From Scilla litardierei (lineage: Eukaryota > Streptophyta > Magnoliopsida > Asparagales > Asparagaceae): a stretch of DNA of 64,000 nt. Below, in pieces: positions 24,701 to 36,700 of this stretch. The notes below the pieces were generated by a model. The model saw only the letters and a list, made by a program, of their open reading frames with translations, did not search any database and was not told the DNA's origin. Numbering within the stretch: position 1 is the stretch's first letter; each line of letters begins with the position of its first letter. The stretch lies in the NCBI GenBank assembly GCA_030789695.1, contig CM061142.1, positions 568,841,281 to 568,905,280 on the forward strand. Reading direction: 5' to 3'. Both the position numbers and the translations under genes were made by a program.

Positions 24701-27700
24701 AGGTTCAGAAGAAGCGACATCCTCTTTTATCCTCTCATATCAATTTGCGTCAACATGTCTGGAAGAACATTGTTGATAAAGTTCCTAGCAATAAGCATGA
24801 TCATTTAAACACTCCGGAAGCATCAATGCACCTTGCAATTTATCTCGCAGAGCCAGTAAGCAAAGTTATCAATTGTTGCAACTTTGTTTTGGTTGATTGG
24901 TGATGCTCACCAAAAGATGATGCTTGCTCTTCAGCGGATGTAACATTCGTCTCCTCCAAAGATTCAGGAGATCCTTATAGGAAACTACAGGTTTTATTTT
25001 AAAAAATTTAATCTATGTTTTTCCATTGGCATGAAATTTCTCTCACGGTCTCACTTAATGAAAACAGTGGAAACGTTACCCGCCTTATTGAGGGATATAT
25101 GAACAACATGGAGTGAATAATATCATGCTCAGTATTCTAAAACAAGGTATATGTGGTTGCATATGCGGCCGCATATAAGGATGAGGCCTTTGACCGCATG
25201 AAAATTAAGATATGTGGTCGAATTATGCGGTCGGCCGCAAAATCGGCCGCATAAATGGTATGCGGCCGTACATGCGAATATGCAGGCACATAATCGGCAA
25301 CTAAAAAATCCTAACCAATTAAGAAACACGACCCGTTAAACATAAAAGGCAGTTTTTTAATTTCAAATTACTTATGTTTGACATGCTTTTGATTTGGACG
25401 TAAAACTAAATAGTTATGTTTTGTGTGTAGATTGCTTTAGACGTTTGACTTTAGTTATTTTATCTATTGATCATCATAATGGCGCTATAATGGCGCTGAT
25501 GTTTTAGTATGAATTAATTCATATTTTTAAAAGTTGATATGATTTTTTCCGTGTTCCTGTCTTTTTTAATTTAATATACACAAACACAAACATATAAACT
25601 TATGGTTTATTTATATACTAAATTATTCATTTTAGCGTAAACCGCGTAAACCGCCGCGTAATCCGCTTATGCGCTCCTAGACGCGTGCATAATGAAACCG
25701 CCTTTTATAACACTAATCATGCTTATGTACATCTACATTTTTCAAATCATAAGCTTGAGGAACTAGGATGTAAATTGTGAACCATGAAGAAATGCTAATT
25801 AAATCGGTAATATTAAGTGAAATGAGTAGAAAGACAAATAGATGATACCAGAATCAAGCTCACAACATTACCACAATCTTAGAACTAGCAACTAACAAAT
25901 GGTACACCCATGGAGCAAGACATATCACAGCAAAGCCGGGTGCAAAGAGGATGATTAGTATTTCAGTTTCAAATGAGAAGCATTCTCATAAAACTACACC
26001 GTCGGCATGGATTATTGCCTTCTAATCCATTTCAATCACCACCTCCCAAATCCCTGCATTAGCTCTTCATTCAGTACAACTGCTTTAACGACCTTTCCAC
26101 CACTACAACTGCAATTCGGATTGGTACTTTACCTCGTCACAACAAAACATTTTCAATCAGCACCTACCACAACAACCTCCATCACTTATCAGCGACATCT
26201 AACCACACATTAAGTTTGGCTCCCTAATAACACCCCTCTCCACAGCCACCACCATACATTTCACATCAGCAGCCTTTACTAACGAACTCAATATATACCA
26301 GTAACTCCGTCCTTCTCAAAAATATAATAATTGAACTAGCATAAACAAAGTGACGCAGAATGAGATGGATTTGTGGGAATTTGTGGAAATTTTGGGAAAA
26401 AATTGATATATTAAGGTTTATTGGCTTCTCACCAAGAATTTCCGAGGATTCTCACCAAGGAAAAGGGAAACTATCACAAGTTTTGAGAAAATTTCTTATT
26501 GGATTTCTTTATTGATTGATCAACAGTTAGGACCTTTATATAGGCTTCCAAACTTCTTCACATATCTGATGTGGTACAAAACATTAAAATAACTAAAAAT
26601 AAAATAAAAGGACTGCAAAATACCTTAAGATCCTAAACTCAAGAAAAAAATAAACATAAAAATTACAATAATTGCAATTCTGATCCCTATCATTCTTCTC
26701 GGCTTGAATACTTCACCGCCTGGTGAAGGGCGGCAAAAGTAGCACAGCTGTGCAGGAATTAGTAGTCATCTGCAATTGAAGAAGATGCATCTATGAACCT
26801 TGAAGTGTAATGGGATGTGGATGGACAGACGAACATTCTCCAATAATTTCTCCACATTCACGGAAGACAAAATCATTCAACACCTAAGGGAGGACGATTT
26901 GGGATAACAAATTCAATGTGCTCAGTCGAAATCAGCGATGATTCTTTCGACAATTCTGGCACAGACTCAGCAGATGGCTCTGAATAAGGCTCTGTCTCAA
27001 ATTACAATGCTGAATTAAGTCTGTCTCTTGCTCATAATGAGGCACTAAATAAAACTCTAGTTCAGTCTCGAACGGACCCCAAACGCCGATCAAGCCAGCT
27101 CAACCAAAGCCGTTGACCGGTCAACAACTGAACAATGCACCGTTTCATTTTTCACAAATTTTCTGGGGTATTTTCGGAGAAATTTCTGTGTAGCTTCCGT
27201 ACTTCGACGATTCGACGATTTTGGATCCGTTTGAAGCCCAAATTCAGCGTCGTTCGTGCCAATGGGTAGCCAAATCAGCCAAGTACACATCAATAACCTC
27301 TGTGCAAGAAGATCAGTTCTAAATCATGGGAGATTATGATACCTACGAGGAAAATTACTATAAGGCTTATTCTTCTCGAACAGAGTATGATCATGTCCCA
27401 TATGTTTATGGCTTCGAAGACATGTATAGATATAATAGTTAAAATCCCATCTAGAGTATTTCTTTTCCTGTTTTAAATTTTCAGAAGATCAGAAATAAAC
27501 GTATGCATATCACGCATTCAAATGAGAAGCAGTATCTTCGTCTAAGCATCTTCCACATCATAGACGTCGATGGTCAGTGTTCAAACTCCGTCTTCAAGAT
27601 CGATATTCTTCCATGCCTCGATATCATCTGCAAGCACACCATCAATCTTCAAGATGGGGAGAGATTTAAATGCAGCAGTGGCACTGCAGTTGGAAGATGG

Positions 27701-30700
27701 GAGAGATGATGCATGGCTGAGGAAACGGTGACGGCGAACACTTGGGTTTTGGATTTGGTTTTCTTTGGTACATCTGGAAATCAAAGAGCAAAGATATGAT
27801 CTTCGGCTCTAATACCAAATTGATATAGAACAAGATGGATTTGAAATTTTGTAAAAAGAATTGATAAACTATGGTTTCTTGACTTATCACCAAGATTTTA
27901 CGCAGCTTCTCACCAAGGATGGATGGACATTTCAGAGGTTTTGAAGAAATGCCTCATTTGATTTCTTCATTGATTTATTTAAAATAAAACAAGCTAGAAT
28001 CTTTATATATGCTTACAAACCCTGACTCTTCTTTACATATCCGATGTGGTACTAAACATTAAAATAACAAAAACTAAAATAAAAGGACTCCAAAATACAT
28101 AAAGACCGTAAACTCAAGATAAAATAAAAATAAAATTAAAATTTACAATTCTGATGCCCATCACAAAGGCCACACTCGAGTTGAATGTTATTAAATAATT
28201 TACATGCTAACAATGAACCTGACACTAGCTACACCTCTCTTATTCCCCTCATCCCAGGGTAATCAATACCCATCGAGTACCCATCAGTGACAGCTAAATA
28301 CAGGGCTTTAAACATCCAATTCAATGTTTAAGTTGCTCTCAGAAAAAAGGATGAAGATGAAAAGACCTAAAAAATCCTCTCGAGTGCTTGTTCTTTGAAT
28401 TTCTGGTCTCTTTTCAGTGTAAAAATCCCTATCATACACTCAAGACAATAATGCTCCAACTCGAATCCACAAAATATTCATGGACTGGAAAAATAGCTTC
28501 AGCTACCCCTGTTATGGATGAAGGGATATGCTAACACGTAACCATAATTGATTAGAAAAGAAAAGGAATTCTAACACACTTCAACACACTTCACACGACT
28601 CCTAATCCTATATACAATAAGACCTCACTTGATTTATAAAACTTCAACTATAAAAATTCTCGCAAAAAAAGTTTGCATTAAATTCTGCTCTAAAACGCAA
28701 AACCGATGATTCCCACCTAAAACAAACAATTTTTGGTCCTAAAAATTCTTTATAGGATGGCAATTTTTTCAGCTTGAAATATAAAATTTTGAAGAGAACT
28801 AGGTGAGAACCAAAAATCATGGCATGCTTCGAAGTTGCTATAGTTGGATGATGCTATTGACAATGGATTTCGGCAATTTTTTCAGCTTGAAATATAAAAA
28901 TTTGAAGAGAACTAGGTGAGAACCAAAAATCATGGCATGCTTCGAAGTTGCTATAGCTGGATGATGCTATTGACAATGGATTTCATTTCCTATTGCGTAA
29001 AAATTGGGAACATATGCGACCAAACCTGTTAAAGGATTGCAGTTTCACCTGGACCAAAGAGCGGGATAGTTGATTAGCAACTCTTAGATTTGGACCTCAA
29101 ACCATATGCACATCGAAGCCCAGATAAGTGTTCGATGATTTATGACCTTCAGAAATTTCTTGTTTACAACATTCAGTTTACACCAACCATTCACATCCTT
29201 ACATATTCATCATCTAATTTAACTTCTCTTAAACATATGTTGTTATAGAAAAGCCGAATGCAATAACCCATTTTTTGTTTAGCATATTCCTAGTGTTAAA
29301 AGGACAATATTTTTTTAACAAAAAATTGCTATGTCAGACATGCAAACACTTTTAATACACTTGAATGCATGTGGTCCACGACATGGACAGCTCATATAAA
29401 ACAAACAAGTATATATTATCGTTGGACGATCACCCAAACACATCATATGCCCTTTTCCTATCATGGTACGCAAACAAGCATAATTAAATAAAACTCAGAG
29501 CTCATCTAAACAAGAAATATAATTCAGTGATTTTTAATTATATTTAACATATGATAAAGAGTCGATTATCAACAGATCTATAGAATGGCTTCTTGGGCAC
29601 CATGTTATAAAGGTTGATGTCAGTGTTAGGCCGCTATCACTTGTTGGACTCTGATACCATTTGCTGTAAACCTGTGTGAATCCTTGTCAAATAGATAATC
29701 ATCTTATGAAAATCCAAATACTGTTGGACCAAACAAGTAAACCTAATGATAATCTTTACAAAACTTGCAATGCAAGCAATATACAAAATAAACGTAAAAC
29801 AAAATCACATATCTGACAATAAAATCAACATATCTGACACTAAAATTTATACATTTTCCATCCAATTCTGGGTGTAGTCCAGTTGAAGGGGTCACTAATA
29901 CTTCAATCCTAGCCTAATATGAATTTGAAAAAGAAGATCTAAAAGAGAAAATTAATCGACTCTTAGACTACCCTCAAACCTTTGCTATTTTTACCCTTTG
30001 TATATGACATAGGATTCGTGAAAATAACCTCTATGGATTGACTCTCGAAGTTGTAAACATACTGACCGAAACATCCTTAAATAACCTTTAAATCCTTCTC
30101 AAAAGATGTGCTACAATAACGGGTCGTAATCGGATCAGTGTTATCAAATGGCGCCGCCACGGCCGCCATGGCGGAATGGCGTGGCCCCTTTTGACCTAAT
30201 CGCAATTCGCCATCCATTTGGCCTAATCGCAAATGGCGCCGCCACGGCCGCCATGGCGGAATGGCATGGCCCCTTTATGACGGATTTTTGGCTCACCGCT
30301 ATGTGCCGACATTCGCCATTGATAACATTGAATCGGATATAATTTCACGCACCCGCTGCCGCAACCAATTCGCATCTGCATTATTCGCAACCGATAGATC
30401 CACGCGCCCGCCAAATGCTGTCACATGTTGCTCCTTTAACCGATCATGCCTCGCATGTGCCTGCTACATGGCCCGTGCACCGTGGGCATCACAGTCCGCA
30501 CACGTGCATGCGGGACATACCAGTGTACCTCTTCATATGATGCTCCAGTTGAGCTTTACTACACATAGTTGAATGGGCTACAGAAAATCTAAATATGCAC
30601 ACCAAGCCTTGTTCTGCAGATTAGTCTTCAGAAATATCAATGTTTTCAGAAATATCAATGTTTTGGGTTTCAAAAAATATCCAAAAATCCTGAAAAGCTT

Positions 30701-33700
30701 AGATTTATCTTGGATTATTTTAGATGTTTGATATCACATATTTCAACACTACATCTTGACACAAACACAACTCAAACTCTGAACCAAATCAAATCTACAG
30801 AGCATCCATCTTCAAAATAACCACCTCATCATGAGACAAATATATTTGGCTAGTGAGATTTACACTAAGCATCACCACCAACTAACCAAGTGTTCGACGA
30901 ACCCTTTACGACTGCAAATGTGTATCTATAAATAGTTGTATCTCCTAAATCCATAATCTGAAGCAATCTGTAATGTCTCTCCGTACCACCTCATGTCACC
31001 CAAGTATCTTTTCAAAAAACAATTTTTTAGCCCTGCTAAAACTTCATCGCCTCGTCGGCTTATTCGCTACTAGATTCTCTGTGAATTTCCTTTGGATGTG
31101 TCATGTTATCGATATCTTCCTTAGCAGACCCCCACCCTGAGTTTGTGTCCAAATTTAAAGCATCCACATTATCCCTATCAATCGTATGATCTTCATGAGC
31201 ATGCAATGCACGTACCAAATTCACATAATCGTGAGCTAGGATTATTATGATACGTCGTCTTACTCTGTTAACGATCAAGTCATCTATAGTAATTTTAAGA
31301 TCTTCACTTTGACTAGAACTCCAACTACCACATTCGTCATTGTTGCATATAGTCATAACCTCATGTGAACTCTTCTTATCAACCGTCACGTTTTCGTGAA
31401 CACGTGTCAAACTTGCGAGTTGGAATAAGCACCTTCACCTTGCTTGCCATCTCTTTGCCTTCACCTATTTTGGTATATTCTGAAACCTTTCCTTTTGGCA
31501 TTGTCAATTCATCAAACTTTACATGTCGAATGTCGATTGACCAAGACCCTCTAAGAAACTGTACTCCAAACCTTATAACATTTGACACCATCCATATATC
31601 CTAATATGACACACTGCTTTATATTGACGTCAAATTTATCATCTTTCACGTGAACATAAACCTCCTTTGGAATTTTTACATCGATAACTAATGATGAAAT
31701 TATGTTCACCAAGTAAGCTGCGATTGATATAGCTTCAACCCAAAATCCATTCGATAATCCTAATGTAAATCTCAAACACCTCTTCTTCTATAAAATATTC
31801 AGTTCATCCTTACTGTAACTCCATTTGACTACGAATCTTTTGATGTAATGAAGTACCTTTTTCCTCCATGCTTCCCATAAAATTCCTTAAGCTTAATAGA
31901 TGTAAGCTCGCTACAATTGTTAGGTCTAAGTCCCTTCAGTTTTTTCATGTTTAACTCTCCAGAATAATCATCAACTTCTTAAACTCCTTAAACACCTTCG
32001 ACTTTTTCATCATGTACACCCAAACTCCTAAAAATCATCAATAAATGATATGAAATAACAAGCTTCACTTAAAGAGCGAACTGGTACATGATCCTAAACA
32101 TCAGCATGAACATACTTAAATATCTCTCGTGTACCTTCATCGACATAATCAACATAATCCTTGCAAAACTCCATCTACTTGAAATTCATCCATTTGATCA
32201 AGCAACACTTTCTCAAAGCTTGCAAGCTCTGTTTAGCTACATGTTCAAGTCTGAGATGTCACAGCATGATCAAATCAATATCATGCAAACTCTCAACTTG
32301 AATACTAGAATCTATCATAATAGTAGTCCCCTTTAGCACATAAATCCCTAACTTTTTCTACTCTCATCATCTTGATTGATCTTCTCGATATCTTCAGAGT
32401 TTTCCTTCTCTATCATTACCTTGCAACCCATAAAATCCAATGCCTCTTTAAAATAATAACTTTTTCAACTCTAAAACATGCCACTGAACAAACTCCAACC
32501 TTGAATGTGTCATTATCACTCATAAGAGCCGATCCATCCTCTTTCCTCTCAGACGTATAAAAACACTTTGTATTTGGCATCATGTGAAATGACACCCTAG
32601 TATCCATGATCCATGCATAATTCTTAACATCTGACTAACACGATGTCAGCACATCGTATGTCTCCTCACTCCTAATTTCCTCTATCTTTACATCTACACT
32701 CGATAAAGATGATGGTACTTCCTCCTTATCTATTGCTCCCAAGAGTCTCTATTCCCATATATGGGTTTCTTATAATGTTGCTCCCAATAGTCTCTATTCC
32801 AATATATGGGTTTCTTATAAATAAAACATGTTATGTCTTTAATCCTTGCTATCGATCTTTTCCCATTTTCACCTCTTCTATTGCTTCTCCCTGAAGCAAA
32901 TAGATCATGGCTATCTGATCTCATCCATTCAAACCAACTCTTATTATCTAATCTCGTAACTTGTTGTAAAACCACCCCTTCATGTCCTCAAGACTCAGAC
33001 TATCTTGACTGTAAATCATGGTGTTGACGAATGTTGTATATCACTCTAACAACGATCAGAGCATAATCATCACCTTATGCTCCGTCTATTTAGTCAATCC
33101 AATTATTCTCATCTTTATCACTAAACTATTGAAGTTATCCCGATATTTTTTTTAATAAAGTACCATCCTCGTATCTTGAAAATAAAAAATATTAACAAAA
33201 TCAACTTGTTCAGATACAGCTTCTTTAGATTCTTTTATAATCCATTGATCGTAGACTTCTAAGACTCTTGATAAATCATCTTTCCCATAGGCTAAGCTGG
33301 ATAGTCATCATAGGAACGTCCTTCAATTTCATCTTCGCCCTCTCCAAGATATCTGTCACATATCAGTATCATACATCATCAAGTGAGCACGATCCTTTCT
33401 CAAAATTGCAGCCATCTTGTATAACCATATCTTGAAATTTCCATTACCATTTAACTTATCAATTTTGTATTATGAGCCACCAACTGTCGCATACAAACCG
33501 TCTGTATACGTGTTTGGACTAAACTGTTACACCGCTCTTTGTAGGACTCTCCCTCATTGCCTTGATTTTAATTCAATAACCTTACTCTGAAACCACTTGT
33601 TAGGCTCTGATACGACTTTCTGTTAACTTAAATGAATCTATACCAAATAAATAATTACCATTAGTAAACCTAAGAATCGTTGAACCAAACAAGCAAAGCT

Positions 33701-36700
33701 AATTATAATGTATACAAACCCTCAACACAAACAATATATAAAAATAAATGCAAAATAAAAAATGATGCACATGATACTAAGCTTTATACTAGTTCCATCT
33801 AATTCCTGATGTATATCAAGTTAGAAAGAACAATAATGCTTTAATAATCTTACATTACAAGGTATGACGCTTGATACAAGAGAAGAAAACCAAACCTGAT
33901 ATGAATTTTGATAAGAAACCCTAAAGAAGAAAACTAACTTTGGCAATCAAACTACCCTCAAATCACACTATTTTTACCTTTTGTATATGCTACATGATCT
34001 GCAAAAATAACCTCTAGAAATTCACTCTCTAAGTTGTAAAATTCCTAACCAAAACACCCTTAACCAGCCCCTCCAAATCGGACATAAAACCCACACTACA
34101 ATAGCAAATCTAGATCAGATTCAAATTCCCATGCCCTCCACCATAGCCACTTCGCATCCGCTTTCTTCTCAGCCACTGGATCCACATGCATGCTAGCCAG
34201 ATGTTGCCGAGTGGTGCTCCTTCAACCGATCATGCCTCACGCATGATCGCTTGTACAACAGCAGTGTGACCCGCATGTCGATAGATCACGTGCCATGCGT
34301 GTATGGTGCGTGAACGCAGGTTGCGCCTACACGCTGCTTCTTAGGCCTCCCCAGTTGGGCTTTATGGCACATTGTTGAATGGGTTACAAAAATAATCCTA
34401 ATGTACAAAATGTTGGGCGAGCACTGTTCTATCAATTATGCTTTAAAAATAGTGGTATTTTGGGTTCCAAAAATCTTTAAAAATCCTTAAAATCCTAATT
34501 TATCTTGTATTATTAAGGTGTTTTGTATCGTATATTTCAACAGCTAGCGACATGCCATGTAGGCGCGGAAGCCCGATAGACAGAAATAGGCCTACAAACT
34601 GGGATAGATGTGTGTAATAAGCTTGATGCGATAATAACCCTTCTAATTACTTGACATATCATCACCTTGAAGTACTAGGAAAAATGTTTTCTACAAACCT
34701 TAACAAACCAAATGTTAAAAGGATCATGTAGATTTCTCAATTTTAATAGATGCCAAATATGCAAGTCCATTTTTTGATATGAAAATGCTTATGTGAGAGT
34801 GATCCCTTAATTATCACATGTTTTATATATATTGCCTATCCTTCAGATGTACTTCCACAAATTCATAGATCTTATTATGATAGGCAGGATTACATTTTAA
34901 ATTTGTTCATTATGATTTTCTAATATACTTCCCTCAAATCTTGGTATTTTGATATTAGTCCCTTGAATCTTGATATTTTGATTTTAGTCCATATAATGTG
35001 TTACGTTAAGCTAACCAAATTACGACAAGTTAGTATTTTCCATCCAAAACTCTAACTTGGGTCGGGTTAGACATTAACCATTTTATACGATCTAGGTGGA
35101 TTTCAGAGAAAATGAAAGATTTTTATGGTGAAAAAATGTAAAAGGTGGAATTTTTAATAGTAGATTTGAAAAAGAAAGATACAAGGGTTGGCCTCTTAAG
35201 AAGAGGAGGCCGCTCTCCTAGTTTTCGTTCGAGACAAACGCCTAAGTCTCCAATAAGCTAAGCTAACTAGGAATTACTTTCTCTTCACAATCGATGCCTA
35301 GCATATAGCCTAGCATCCCCTTAAATAAGCAAAATATCCCTAGGGCAACACCTAATAGCAAATGACTAATAGACCCCACCTCCATTCGTGCCTCGATTTA
35401 TACGCCTCATTTGTCACCTTACTTAATTTGTCGCCTTAAATTGTGCATCAATTTGTGCACCTCATTTGTCGCCTTAGTTTATTTGTCGCATTAATTTGTG
35501 CCTTGATTTGTGCGCCTCAATTTGTGCCTACATGTGTGCGTCTCATTTGTCGCCTTACTTTATTTGTCACCTTAATTTATGCCTTGATTTGTGTGCCTCA
35601 ATTTGTGCACCACCTCCGCCAATGATAGGTTATGACTATATCATTACTCCACCCCCGAAAACCACCGCGTCCTCAAGATGGTGCATTAAGTCTGCGGCGG
35701 TAACTGCTCCACGTGGAGATGTCCCTCTCCCCCGGATCAAAAGGCCACCTACGAGCTCCATCTTTCTCGAAACGTTGCTGCAGGAGTGAGAGAGTGTTCG
35801 CGGCTGAGTCTTTTACGCAAGGGGTCTTTTCGTTCTGAATTTGGACTCCAAACGGGCCCGGAATCGCCAAAATACGGAACCTGCACATGAAATTCCTCGA
35901 GATTCGCCTAAAATCCAAAAAAAGGGTGAAGTCGTATTGTTTCGTGGCTGAGCCGGCTCGAGCCGACGGCTCGAATGAGCCGACTGATTCCTTCAGTGCG
36001 GCTGCAAGGCGGCTGGATCGAGCCGCTCCTGTAGCGACGACGGCTCGCCGATGCCGTTTTCCGGTGATTTCGCCAGCGGTTGCTGGCGAAACTAGGCACA
36101 TCTTCCTCGTCGTGTCGTGGCGCAGCCAATGGTGGTAGTGGTGGGTCGTGATCTTGCTGGAGTTGCCTTCGGCGTCGCTCGAACGACGACGCTATGGGGC
36201 CGCCGAGGCTTCTTCCGCAACGCACAAGGCCCCAACGGCCTCGCCGGGCCGACGAGGCCCTCCAGGGGGTCGACGTGGCTGCAGCGCCCTCCTGGGGTCT
36301 CATTGTGGCTGCGGCGAGACCCCGGGGGCTCGCCGTGGTCTTTTGGGGATTCGCCGTGGTCGTGGAGGCAATCTGGGGGCTCGCCTGGTCCAGATCTGGT
36401 TCGTCGTTTCCCGTCAACGTCGGATCTGGGTCACCGACGGCCATATGCTTCAGATCTACTCCATTTTCCTCCGTCTCTTTCAGATCTAAAAGTTCTGCAG
36501 CTTTTCTAGCCTCCTCCGCTTCTTCTATGTCAGCGATTTCGTCGTTTACTTCATCCTATTCGAAAATTCCCAAGGATTTTATCATATCGGCATCCGCAGC
36601 TTCATGAAGACCCACTGCTCTGTACGCTTGCTCTCTATAAACAAATGTCGTCACATTCCTTGAGTCCAAACCTAAGATCTCTGAACCCAATTCAGTGCAA

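Larger units (their letters stand above)
29662..34542 (-). mobile_element. Decayed copia element in intron 2, with a leftover PBS beside its 3' LTR
   Basis: Direct LTRs at 29662-30748 and 33618-34542 (TG/TT...TTTCAACA) enclose a minus-strand pol relic. A PBS-like TGGTATCAGAG lies beside both LTRs (at about 29650-29660 and, as GTATCAGAG, at 33606-33614). A single element has only one PBS, so a second copy once lay on the low-coordinate side. No TSD was found, in keeping with that history. Confidence 0.75.

Noticed and set aside
31060..31410. 116-codon minus-strand frame as a host gene
   Set aside because: It lies downstream of copia integrase pieces in the same strand and region; most likely part of the decayed polyprotein.
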